Under the pieces are notes generated by a model. It saw nothing but the letters and a program-made list of their open reading frames with translations. It was not told the DNA's origin and did no database searches. Below, in pieces: positions 1 to 8,300 of a stretch of DNA of 10,229 bases. How positions within the stretch are numbered: the first letter of the stretch is position 1; every line of letters begins with the position of its first letter. This DNA comes from Planctomycetota bacterium. GTDB lineage: Bacteria > Planctomycetota > PUPC01 > DSUN01. The DNA lies in NCBI GenBank assembly GCA_016872875.1, contig VGYW01000302.1, positions 1-10,229 on the forward strand. The letters are read 5' to 3'. A program made the position numbers and the translations under genes.

Positions 1-230
1 GCAACCCCCTCAACGAGGGCGACATCATGCTCCACGCCACCCTCGCAGCCATCATGGGCCAGCTCTCCTGCTACACCGGGCAAGAGGTCACTTGGGAAGG
101 CGCCCTCAAGTCCCACTTCGCCCTCGGCCCCAAGGCCGATGCCTGCCGCCTCGACATGGAACCGCCCGTGAAGCCCGGCCCGAACGACACGTATCCCGTG
201 CCGATCCCAGGGCTCACGAAGTTCCTCTGA
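1..230 (+). CDS. Gfo/Idh/MocA family oxidoreductase, C-terminal fragment
   Basis: The frame is open from the window edge (first whole codon at 3) and ends at TGA 228-230, giving 75 residues of a protein whose start lies outside the window. The segment PLNEGDIMLHATLAAIMGQ followed by SCYTGQEVTWEGALKS matches the C-terminal helix and tail of Gfo/Idh/MocA NAD(P)-dependent sugar oxidoreductases common in Planctomycetota, where a phrase like 'YTGQEVTWDEAL' precedes a proline-rich end; here the end is PVPIPGLTKFL. The family oxidises or reduces sugars and cyclitols, often through 3-keto intermediates. The Rossmann domain and catalytic residues are not visible, so substrate and cofactor cannot be judged. 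The next gene begins 45 bp downstream on the same strand and has its own strong ribosome binding site. Confidence 0.8.
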   Translation, partial: NPLNEGDIMLHATLAAIMGQLSCYTGQEVTWEGALKSHFALGPKADACRLDMEPPVKPGPNDTYPVPIPGLTKFL

Positions 231-262
231 GGGACTGCGCAGGACGCTTGGCAGCATGTTAT

Positions 263-268
263 AGGAGG
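263..268 (+). promoter_or_regulatory. Ribosome binding site of the 634-residue secreted protein
   Basis: A perfect AGGAGG lies 7 nt before the ATG at 276. It fixes this start and places a hydrophobic signal-like segment directly at the N-terminus. Confidence 0.75.
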
Positions 269-275
269 CTGTGCG

Positions 276-2180
276 ATGAGACCCCTGTGCGTTAGCTTGC
301 TCGCTCTCGCCCTTGAGCTGGCGATGGCCGGAGACGCCGCGGCGCCGCAGGGCACGTGCGAACTGACCATCTCGCTGAAGTCTGGTGGAAGTGCAGATAT
401 CGGCTTCGACCCGTTCGGCAGGGTTGCCTTGCGGCTCCCCCACCCACCGGAAGGGAGGCCGCCAGTCAAGGAGGCGGGCGGGCCGGGCTGGACCTTTGAG
501 TACGGCCCCGAGCACAAGCAGGGCTGGGTCTATCGCGTTTGTGAGCTGAGCCACCCCTATGCCGTTGCCCCCAAGCTGGTTCTGAGTGGGCTCAAGGCGG
601 GAAAGTACACCCTGGATTTCCTGCCGGGTCTGAAGTACCAGGCCGAGCACACGTGGGTGCTTCCGAAACCCATCGAGTTCGAGCTCACCGACAAGGCCGA
701 TGTCACAATGACACTTCAGCCCATGAAACCCATCCGGATCAGCGGCCTCGTGCGGGTTCCGAAAGGCGCGATGCGCGGCCCAGGGAAACGCGGGCTGTTC
801 CTGCTCGATGTCACCGCCGGCCACTATTGCCGTCTCGGCCAAAGTGCCCAGACTGACGAGGAGGGCCGGTTCTCGTTGCTGCTCTTCCCCACGCGGACAT
901 ACCGCCTTGTCACCCACCTCGGCATGGCCCCCGGCCCGGAACAGGTAACCGACCAGTTCGCCCCCGAGCAATACAAGGAGCGCGTTTTTGAATGGTTGCT
1001 CGATCGCGACAGCGTAGCCACATGGCACCTTGATCTGGTTGTGGAGGAGAAAGGTCAAAGGGCCCCGTATCACGAGGAGGCATTCGTTGAGATCAAAGGC
1101 TCGAAGACAGGCGGGACGTGGACAATCTACAAGGGGAAAAGGGCAATCTCGGTATTCCGAGGGATTGAGGAGAGCTTCACGTACTTCGTCGAGGGCCACG
1201 AATACAAGGTCGCCTTGGCCGGCGGCAAAGTCGCCGAGAGCTTCTATATCAAGGGGCCCAGCCGCTTCAAGATTCCCGAGGGCGCAAGCGGCGAACAAGT
1301 CTTCGAACTGGTTCTGGCACGGAAGGTAGAGGTGCGATTCCGATGCCTGGATGCAGCGACGGACCGGCCTCTGCCGGAATTCGGGCTCCGCCTCGCCGCT
1401 CCCGGCAGCGAGGTGGAGGGTTACAGCTTCCGCCACCCGGCGCCAGCCGGCTATGTGCCGGCAAAGATCGAGCCAGGCAAGTGGAATCTACGCGGCGACG
1501 CGAAGGGCTACAAGCGCACGGAGACAACCATAGAGGTGGCCGACACGCCGCTACAGCAGTCGTTGGACGTCAAGTTCTCGCCCCTTACGGGCCTCCGAGT
1601 TGTGCTCAAGCCGCCCGAGAAGCAGCCGATCGCGGGCGCGGCGTGGCTTTACTACGTAGACGGCAATCGCCCAACCCAAGCCAGTATTACGCGCTTGCAG
1701 GGGGAGACTGCCGCTACGATTCCCTGCGACGATGGTCGCCCGCGGGTATTGCGTATCGAGGCCACAGGGCTCGCCCCCGTCGTGCTCCATGTCCCAAAGG
1801 GGCAGACAGAGGTCTCTATTGACCTCTCGCAGGGCGTCATCTTCGAGATAGATGTCCAGATCGGCGACGAGCGCTTCGGGCCGAAGGACCGGGCCGGGCT
1901 GATGCTGGTCCGGCGCGATCCCCTCCTCAAGTTCAGGCCTGGCTTTGAGCCTATTCCTTACGCCGGTGCGCGGTTCCGCGAGGATGGCTGTGCATCCGTG
2001 CGGCTCCTCCCTGGTGACTACGGCGTCTATCTGGCCGCCCCCAAAGGGTGGAAGTGGCCCTACCATCTGGAGGACATAAAGGTCGAGGGCGAGCTCAAGA
2101 AAGCGTACCGCTTTGGCAACTACGATGAGCTCAGGCCCAAGAGGGTCACTGACGATCTCGAGCCGGTCAAGGACAAATAG
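276..2180 (+). CDS. Secreted protein of repeated beta-rich (carboxypeptidase-regulatory-like) modules, function unknown
   Basis: The protein has 634 residues. Residues 1 to about 23 (MRPLCVSLLALALELAMAG) look like a Sec signal peptide, so it is probably periplasmic or exported. The rest is rich in short beta-strand patterns with G-K/Y turns. About residues 151-215 (IRISGLVRVP, then TDEEGRFSLLL and a tyrosine/arginine end) resemble a carboxypeptidase-regulatory-like or transthyretin-like module. Similar modules seem to recur near 350-435 and 440-515 (phrases of the type EPGKWNLRGDAKGY). I see no catalytic motif, no membrane anchor and no sorting signal. It follows the oxidoreductase by 45 bp on the same strand and may share its transcript. 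Its last 14 bp overlap the end of the opposing protease gene. The module assignment is by eye; a binding or scaffold role is inference. Confidence 0.75.
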   Translation: MRPLCVSLLALALELAMAGDAAAPQGTCELTISLKSGGSADIGFDPFGRVALRLPHPPEGRPPVKEAGGPGWTFEYGPEHKQGWVYRVCELSHPYAVAPKLVLSGLKAGKYTLDFLPGLKYQAEHTWVLPKPIEFELTDKADVTMTLQPMKPIRISGLVRVPKGAMRGPGKRGLFLLDVTAGHYCRLGQSAQTDEEGRFSLLLFPTRTYRLVTHLGMAPGPEQVTDQFAPEQYKERVFEWLLDRDSVATWHLDLVVEEKGQRAPYHEEAFVEIKGSKTGGTWTIYKGKRAISVFRGIEESFTYFVEGHEYKVALAGGKVAESFYIKGPSRFKIPEGASGEQVFELVLARKVEVRFRCLDAATDRPLPEFGLRLAAPGSEVEGYSFRHPAPAGYVPAKIEPGKWNLRGDAKGYKRTETTIEVADTPLQQSLDVKFSPLTGLRVVLKPPEKQPIAGAAWLYYVDGNRPTQASITRLQGETAATIPCDDGRPRVLRIEATGLAPVVLHVPKGQTEVSIDLSQGVIFEIDVQIGDERFGPKDRAGLMLVRRDPLLKFRPGFEPIPYAGARFREDGCASVRLLPGDYGVYLAAPKGWKWPYHLEDIKVEGELKKAYRFGNYDELRPKRVTDDLEPVKDK

Positions 2181-2595
2181 GGTTCATAAGCGGGGGCAGC
2201 TCATGGCCCGACACCTTGGCGAACTCGAGGAATTCGGCCGGGTAATGGCTGAGGTCGAGGCGCTCCTCGTCAGGCACCAAGCGGATACACCACTTCTGGA
2301 GGGCGAGCGCGCCGAAGACGATGTCAATCGGGCGGCCATCCTCGTCGCAGCCGATGTCATCGAGCACGTACGCATCCACCTCGATAGGCTTACCTTCGAG
2401 CTTCCCAACCAGGTAACATCCCTCAGTGATCTGGCGAACCATGCCGCCAAGAGCCGTCGGTCGCGGCGTGGGCAGCGTTGTCTTCGTGAGCCCGTGGGTG
2501 GCATGGGCCGCGACATAGGTGTTCTTCGCTCCGGAGTCAAACAGGGTTCTGCACTGTTTGCCGCTCACCTGGATCATGCCGAATATGCGGCCCAT
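2167..2595 (-). CDS. Small retropepsin-like (clan AA) aspartic protease family protein
   Basis: The protein has 142 residues. The catalytic signature is LFDSGAKNTYV with Asp20, the D-[ST]-G-A motif of single-domain clan AA proteases. The hydrophobic-hydrophobic-Gly element that normally follows appears as IDIVFGALALQ (residues 90-100). One lobe of this size is usual for retropepsin-like proteins, which act as homodimers. There is no signal peptide, so it is probably cytoplasmic. The start at 2595 is chosen over an in-frame GTG at 2610 because GAGGAG (2603-2608) lies 7 nt before the ATG and would be inside the longer version. The gene is 74 bp from the DUF1080 stop and has a promoter-like sequence of its own. 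Substrate unknown. Similar small proteins are frequent in planctomycete and cyanobacterial genomes and some may not be active proteases. Confidence 0.75.
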   Translation of the reverse strand: MGRIFGMIQVSGKQCRTLFDSGAKNTYVAAHATHGLTKTTLPTPRPTALGGMVRQITEGCYLVGKLEGKPIEVDAYVLDDIGCDEDGRPIDIVFGALALQKWCIRLVPDEERLDLSHYPAEFLEFAKVSGHELPPLMNPICP

Positions 2596-2602
2596 GGGTC
2601 TA

Positions 2603-2608
2603 CTCCTC
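2603..2608 (-). promoter_or_regulatory. Ribosome binding site deciding the protease start
   Basis: GAGGAG on the minus strand lies 7 nt before the ATG at 2595. It overlaps the alternative GTG codon at 2610, which argues against that start. Confidence 0.65.
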
Positions 2609-2621
2609 ACTAGACAACTGC

Positions 2622-2650
2622 ATCATAGCGCGCGACCGACGGACTTGCAA
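2622..2650 (-). promoter_or_regulatory. Candidate sigma70-type promoter of the protease gene
   Basis: On the minus strand TTGCAA (2650-2645, 4 of 6 to the -35 consensus) is followed after exactly 17 nt by TATGAT (2627-2622, 5 of 6 to the -10 consensus). Transcription would start near 2615 and leave a leader of about 20 nt carrying only the GAGGAG site. The element lies in the 74-bp spacer after the DUF1080 gene, the widest gap on this strand apart from the leuD-fmdB spacer. Such matches occur by chance, so this is a candidate only. Confidence 0.4.
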
Positions 2651-2669
2651 CGCCGAACCATATGCGCAA

Positions 2670-3365
2670 TCACAGCTCCTTGATGCGGAGGTCCTTGAAG
2701 CGGAGCTTGAGCTCGTCGTGCGAGTGAATCTGGAGGCCGATGACGCCGCGGGTGCCAACGTTGTGCTTCTTGTGGAGGTCGCTGTCGAGGACGCCGGTGC
2801 CGTCGTAGTCAACCATTGTCACGCCGTTGAGCAGGACCTTGATGCGCATTCCCTTCGCGGTGATCTCCATGTCGTTCCAGCCGTCGCCCTCGTCGGCATA
2901 GAAGAACTTGAGGTCTTTCACTGGCTCGTTCGAGAGCCAGCGGTGTGGGCCGGGGCCTTCGTTCCAGAGCTTGCCTGTGAGCTGCGGGTTGGGCGGATTG
3001 ATGTCAACCTGGGGGCCTTCCATCCAGCCGGTCTTGGCGTTGTAGCGGCTGCGGATCTGGACTCCGCTGTTCCCCCTCACGCCGCGGGGAACCTGGAGGC
3101 GGAAGCGCAGCACGAAGTCCCCGTACTCCTTGTTCGTCGCGAGCAGGATGTAGAAGTGCTCCTTGTGGCCCGTCGTGTCGGCCAGGAGGGCGCCCTGGTC
3201 AACGGTCCAGGCCTTCGCCCCGAACTCCTTGTCTTTTGGCAGGCAGTTGATGGTCCAGCCATTCAGCGTCTTGCCGTCGAAGAGCGATGTGAACCCCTCC
3301 TCTTCGGCGGCGGTCGCAACTGCCGCAAGGACGGCCAACCACACCAGATTACTGACGAGTCTCAT
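2670..3365 (-). CDS. Secreted DUF1080 (3-keto-disaccharide hydrolase family) protein
   Basis: The protein has 231 residues. Residues 1 to about 20 (MRLVSNLVWLAVLAAVATAA) form a Sec signal peptide with an A-x-A type cleavage end. The mature part is a single DUF1080 (PF06439) domain: the opening GFTSLFDGKTLNGW (24-37), the core GNSGVQIRSR (98-107), a GDGWNDMEI strand (160-168) with LLNG after it, and the closing RGVIGLQIHSH plus LRFKDLRIKEL (206-231). The fold is a concanavalin-like beta sandwich. Characterised members cleave 3-keto-disaccharides, but most are known only by sequence, so the exact substrate is inference. AGGAGA at 3371-3376 serves the ATG at 3365 and overlaps the stop of the URO-D gene, only 9 bp upstream, which implies translational coupling. 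It is the last gene of the operon. Confidence 0.9.
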   Translation of the reverse strand: MRLVSNLVWLAVLAAVATAAEEEGFTSLFDGKTLNGWTINCLPKDKEFGAKAWTVDQGALLADTTGHKEHFYILLATNKEYGDFVLRFRLQVPRGVRGNSGVQIRSRYNAKTGWMEGPQVDINPPNPQLTGKLWNEGPGPHRWLSNEPVKDLKFFYADEGDGWNDMEITAKGMRIKVLLNGVTMVDYDGTGVLDSDLHKKHNVGTRGVIGLQIHSHDELKLRFKDLRIKEL

Positions 3366-3374
3366 GGGCTTCTC

Positions 3375-4460
3375 CTATTGAAGGAACTCGCGGCCGAAGT
3401 CCTGGCCGTGCTGGAAGAAGGCGGCGATGTTCTCAAGCGGGGCCTCGGGCATGACGGAGCTTGTGGAGGAGAGGACGTGGCCGCGTGCCGGCCCGGCCAG
3501 GACGAATGAGCGCTCGACCGCCCTGCGAACGTCGCCGGTGGTCCCGTAGGGTAACGTCGTCGTGACAGAGACGCATCCCCAGACGACGATGGGCTTGCCC
3601 TGCCGATTCCGTAGCTTCACCATCTCGGCATAGTCGACTCCGTGCTCTTCCTCGAAGCCCTGGAGGCCGATGACGCCGAGGTCGAGGATGTCGTCGAGGA
3701 TCGGCCGGATGTCGCCATCGCAGTGCCAGACGATGCCTACGCCGCCCGCCACAAGGGGCTCGAGGCACCAGCGAAGCTCGGGGAAGTAGAGCTCGCGGAG
3801 CGTCTGGGGCGAGACGATTGGCCCTCTGGACGTGCAGATGTCCTGTCCGCCGTAGACGAACGGCGCGATGCCGTGGCGCTCGCAGGCGAGCACGATGGCC
3901 TGGTTCTGGAGCCGTCCGTGCAGCGCCGTGTGGTGGTAGTAGCGGCGCACCGCCTCGGGGTAGAGGGCGACGGCGGTCAGGTAGTTCTCATAGCCCCAGG
4001 TGTTGTAAACCCCCATGAAGTCCGCCTGGCCGTAGGCGTCAATCACCAGCACATCAGGCCCGAAGAGGTCCATGTGCTTCCTGATGTTCGAGGCATAAGC
4101 CTCGGCGGCCTTCTCGACGTTGAAGTCTCGCTCCACCTTCGCATCGTCTGGCAGGGCCTCAGCCGCCCTCACGACATCTTCGGGTGAGCGAAAGCCCCTG
4201 GCCTCGTGGGCCTTGGGGTCGTGCATGATCTCGCCGTGCTCAAGCCGCCAATGCTCCTTGCTGGGGTAGTACCACTGCGGGACGAGATTGATCCCTGACC
4301 GCCGCACGTATTCGGCCAGCACGCCCTCAGGGTCGGCCCAGTAGTCACGCCCCGCCACGCGGCTCATATACGCCGAGTTCGTCATCCAGCAGTAGTTGAT
4401 GCACGGCCTCGGCGCCCTCTCCTGCCGAAGCGCTGCAAGCGCGGCCTCTCGCCCATTCAT
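3375..4460 (-). CDS. Uroporphyrinogen decarboxylase family protein, not HemE
   Basis: The protein has 361 residues, a usual length for the URO-D/MtaA superfamily (TIM barrel), and no signal peptide, so it is cytoplasmic. The family signature is in the C-terminal half: VSPQTLRELYFPELR (216-230), the strand and loop GIVWHCDGDIRPILDDI (242-258), GVIGLQGFEE (262-271) and KPIVVWGCVSV (289-299). The HemE N-terminal R-Q-A-G-R substrate motif is absent (CINYCWMTNSAYM instead), so haem synthesis is unlikely. The H-x-C zinc site of corrinoid methyltransferases such as MtaA reads H246-C247-D248, and the usual late cysteine region reads STSS (332-335), so methyltransferase activity is uncertain too. The upstream stop TGA (4475-4473) sits inside the likely Shine-Dalgarno sequence. 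Numerous such paralogues of unknown role occur in Planctomycetota, often beside sugar-metabolism genes. Confidence 0.85.
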   Translation of the reverse strand: MNGREAALAALRQERAPRPCINYCWMTNSAYMSRVAGRDYWADPEGVLAEYVRRSGINLVPQWYYPSKEHWRLEHGEIMHDPKAHEARGFRSPEDVVRAAEALPDDAKVERDFNVEKAAEAYASNIRKHMDLFGPDVLVIDAYGQADFMGVYNTWGYENYLTAVALYPEAVRRYYHHTALHGRLQNQAIVLACERHGIAPFVYGGQDICTSRGPIVSPQTLRELYFPELRWCLEPLVAGGVGIVWHCDGDIRPILDDILDLGVIGLQGFEEEHGVDYAEMVKLRNRQGKPIVVWGCVSVTTTLPYGTTGDVRRAVERSFVLAGPARGHVLSSTSSVMPEAPLENIAAFFQHGQDFGREFLQ

Positions 4461-4472
4461 CGCTTGTCACCC

Positions 4473-5252
4473 TCAGGACCCGCCAGCCTTGGACGCCTCG
4501 CCGAGCTTGATGCCCTTCTTGTCCGCCGCGGCTTTGATCTTGGCCCTCTCCTCAGCAGACAGAGGGAGAACCTCCAGCCGCATCGTGAACGAGGCAGAGC
4601 CGGACGGAAGAGAGAGCGCCAGCACCATCTGTGCGGGGAAGAGCCGCCGCTTCTCCAACTCGCCAGTCACTGCCAGTTGTGAGTGCGGCGGGAGCTTGCG
4701 CTCTACCATGGCCTTCCTGTAGGCATTCAGCCTATCCCACGCGAACAGGGCGATCTTCCCCTCCGTGGCGATGGGCACCCCAGTGACCTGATAGGTGACG
4801 AATTCGTTCTTCAGCGTCAGGGAGTTCCCAGAGGCGCTGACCTCGAAGTCCGGCTGCACCATCGCTTTTGTGAGCCGCTTCACGTCAGCCGAAACGCGAG
4901 GATTCGCAGCCGACTTTGCCGTGCGCTCCTCGCTCTGTTTCAGCCACTCCCGCACCTCCGCCATGTCAACCGCTTCGCCCTTCCGCACCTCATGCCACAT
5001 CTCCTTGTCGAGGTCATACACGGCCACGAGCTCGCCATCGGCGTCCCCCTCGAACTCGAACACGTGTCTGCCGAGGAAGTAGACGTGGGCAACCACCGGG
5101 TCAGCGCCCTTCTCAACCTCGACTGCCATACGGAGCGTGCAGTCCGCTGGCAGATCCATTCTTGCCTGCTTGCTTGCCGGTGACACAGCCGCCGCGCGCA
5201 TCCCCATGGCAAGAAGACAGGCGGACAACACCCTGAGCTTGTGTCCACGCAT
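4473..5252 (-). CDS. Secreted hypothetical protein, 259 residues
   Basis: I do not recognise this family. The N-terminus (MRGHKLRVLSACLLAMGMRAAA) has basic residues, a hydrophobic stretch and small residues near 20-22, as in a Sec signal peptide. The mature part has a possible beta-rich section near 36-85 (YFLGRHVFEFEGDADG, then VAVYDLDKEMW), a charged helical section near 95-130, a second beta section near 135-230 (NSLTLKNEFVTYQVTG; FTMRLEVLP) and a lysine-rich C-terminal helix (SAEERAKIKAAADKKG). The single mature cysteine is C38. There is no CXXCH and no obvious catalytic motif. AGGAGG at 5258-5263 lies 5 nt before the ATG. The gene sits 49 bp after the tri-heme cytochrome gene and 12 bp before the URO-D gene, so it is an internal operon member and probably works with the other exported products. 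Confidence 0.75.
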   Translation of the reverse strand: MRGHKLRVLSACLLAMGMRAAAVSPASKQARMDLPADCTLRMAVEVEKGADPVVAHVYFLGRHVFEFEGDADGELVAVYDLDKEMWHEVRKGEAVDMAEVREWLKQSEERTAKSAANPRVSADVKRLTKAMVQPDFEVSASGNSLTLKNEFVTYQVTGVPIATEGKIALFAWDRLNAYRKAMVERKLPPHSQLAVTGELEKRRLFPAQMVLALSLPSGSASFTMRLEVLPLSAEERAKIKAAADKKGIKLGEASKAGGS

Positions 5253-5301
5253 CTCAACCTCCTGGGGTTGCCAACTATCCCGTGTCCACGGTCCTGCCGC
5301 A

Positions 5302-8300
5302 TCACTGCGCCGAGGCAGGCCGCACGGCTGGGAGCGAGCCGAGGCGGTCGCCGGTTCCCATAGCCTTCAGGTCGCGGCGGGGGAATGACCACGCCTTCTG
5401 GACCGCGGCGTTGAGTACACTGAGGAGGGCCTGGTAATCCGGGTCGGTGGAGTCCTTGTAGGTGGGCTGTTTGCACTTGGCGAGGCCGCCGGCCTCCTTG
5501 GCCAACGGGGCGGAGAGGAAGAGGCTGGCCTTGGGGTCGCGGAGCGAAATCCAGTCGAGGCGCGAGACCTCGGCGGGGTTGTGGCAGGCGGCGCAGCGCT
5601 TGGCGTGGACGGCGGCGAGCTTTCCCGCAAGTTCGCGGTCGGCGGCGAGGTCGTAGGGCGGCTGAGGCTGACGCTTGTTGATGAAGCCGTCGTGGTAGGG
5701 GCCGTTGGCGTCTATCCACGTGACCAGGCGCAGCCAGTCGTCTTGTGTGAGCTTGGCACGCTCGGTGTGGGGGGCCTTCTTGAGGATGGCGACGAGTTTG
5801 CTCTTGTGCGAGCCGAAGGCGAGGGGCGGGGTCACTTTGGCGTCGTCGCCGACGTTCGAGCGGGAGATGAGCCGTGCCGCGAGGATGGTGTCGTAGGCGC
5901 GGTTGTGGCGCGGCGTGAGGCCGCCCGAGAAGTCGAGTCCGCCCGCGGGCTTCAGCCCGGCGTGGCAGGCGACGCAGTGGCGGTCGAAGACGGGCTGGAC
6001 GTCGCGGAGGAAGCTGAGCGGCTTGTCGGCGCCCCAGGGTGGCGGCGTGGGCACCACAGGGTCGCGGCGCATGGCCAGCGGCGTGGCCGTGGGCGGGGGC
6101 GCTTTCTCCCAGGTGTGGTGGCAGCCGGTGCAGCTCCGCTGCTCGCCCGGCTGGAAACTGATGAAGGAGCGCATCCGCCGAAGCTCCATGTGGTTCTCGT
6201 CGAGGAGCTGGTAGTAGACCGCGGTGTCCACGGGCACCTTGAAGTAGGCCGAGCCGTCGGCCTCGACGGGCACGGTGCCAATGATGCGGCAGGGGTTCCA
6301 GTTGATCATCACGCCCTTCACGTCGGGCTCGTAGCGCTGGCCGCCGAAAGTGTTGCAGTAGGGCCAGCCGAGCGGCTCGGCGATGCGGATGTAGCGGATG
6401 GCCTTCGGGTCCACGCCGTCCACGCCCAATGCCACGTCGTTCACCGCACACACGGCATAGGGCTTGGTCAGATCGGTCGTGTCGGCAAGGATGGGAGGCT
6501 TCTGTCGCGGCACGAGCGGGACGGGGGCGAAGCAGGAAATGGCCGGGTCGCGGTAGATCAGCTCTTTGGTGCCGTACACGTCGATCAGGTAGAGCGCGTA
6601 GCCCGTGGGGTCCACCTCGCTCGCCCCGCCGGCCGTGCGGCCGTTGCACCAGGCGTAGGAGGCGAGGAAGTGCTTCTCGGAGAGGGGCCAGGGCTGCATG
6701 TAGAAGCCCCCCTGCCCCACCACGCCGCCCTCAGCCACGGGCGCGCCCGACATTCCGCCCTCGGGCGATAGAATCCCGGGCGTGACGATGTGGATTGCGT
6801 CGGGGTTGTTGATCCCCGCCTTGGGGTCGAGGATGACCACGGGGCCGGCGGGGAGCGTGTGGTGGCCGGTGGCGACGCCGACCAGCTTGAGCGAGCCGGG
6901 GATCGAGCGGACCTCTTCCACGCCCCACGGCTCGTTGAAGTGCTGCTTGAAGAGCGCGTCGGCCCCCGTGCCGTCGGGGCGGACGTACCAGAGCGACTGA
7001 ATGTGTGCCCAGCCGCGCTCGTGGTACTCCCAGCGGGTGTAGCCGATGGTGCCGTCGCCGAGGACGTGCGGCAGGTAGTCGCCGTCCTTCGTCACGGTGA
7101 GGCGGCGGATGCCCGAGCCGTCGGGCCGCATCACGTAGAGGTTGCACGAGGTCTCGTCCTTGTCGAGCTCGTTGCACTGGAGCGAGTAGCCGCAGCGCTC
7201 GGAGGTGAAGGCGATGTCGCCGCTGGGCAGATAGGTGGGGTCGAGGTCGCTCCATTCACCCTTCGTGAGCTGCCTCAGCCCCTTGCCGTCAATGCCGATC
7301 TCGAAGATATGGGTCGGCTCCTCGGAGCGGCGGAGCTCGAAGCTTGCGGCGCGGTTGAGCCAGCCGTTCGGCGGCTTGTCGCTCTTGGCCTTCGCGTAGC
7401 CGAAGACCACGCGGTCGGCGTCGTACCAGAGGTCGGCGCCGTGGACGTGGCCCGGCCCAAGCTGGCCGTTGATGATGTTGCGGACCTCGCCCGTCTTCAT
7501 GTCCAGGACGCAGAGGTCGCCGCCGGGGCGCGAGACCCAGGGCATGTGGTTCAGGCAAACGTCGGGGTAGCTCTCCTGGCAGAAGCGTTTGATGAAGAAG
7601 AGCTTGTCGAAGGCCAGGAGCGGGTTCTTGAAGGCCGCTTCGCGTGCCAGCCAGCGGGCCTCAAGATAGAGCGCCCGGCGTGCAGCGGGGTCGCAGCCCT
7701 TGTCCTTCTCCTGGGCGACGAGGGCCTCGGCGCGCTTTCGCATGTCGCTCGGCGCTTGCTGCATTCGGCGAAGCACTTCGGCAACGGGATGGATGAAGAA
7801 TGCCTTGCCCTCGCAAAGGCGGATGCCGGCCTGGCTCGCCGTGATGACAACGGCGGCGGGGCCTTCGTGGGCGACCTCGAACTCCGCGTGGCCAGCCCAG
7901 GGGCCGTCGAGCTTGCGCGTGAGGAACGACTGCCTCTCCAGCTTGTCGCGGGTGAGCACCAGCGCCTCGGCCTTAAGTTCCACTGGCGGGCCGAGCGGCC
8001 CGGCGGAGCGGATTTCGAGGTGGAGGCGGTTCTTGCCGAAGCCGAGGCTCGGCAGTTCGTGCCACACGAGCTGCCAGTCGCCGCCGATACCGAGCCGCAC
8101 CTGGCCGCCCGCATGGGCGAACGTGCCGCCGACGTTTCCGAGCGGGATGGCCAGCTCCAGAGTCACCCGCCCATCCTTCCGCGCCAAACCCCCCTGCTCC
8201 GCCGGCACGGCCACGCCGTCGAGCGTCACCGCATCGCCGGCGAGCCGCACGCGCGCCTTGCCCACGGTGAAGAGGCCATCGGCGCCCGGACGCTTGGTCC

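Noticed and set aside
3375..4460. HemE (uroporphyrinogen decarboxylase of haem synthesis)
   Set aside because: The N-terminal arginine motif that binds the porphyrin carboxylates is absent and the context is not haem synthesis.
4940..6649. A 569-codon open frame on the minus strand in another frame within the cytochrome gene
   Set aside because: It is arginine/proline/histidine-rich shadow sequence crossing from the cytochrome gene into the next gene, with no domain.
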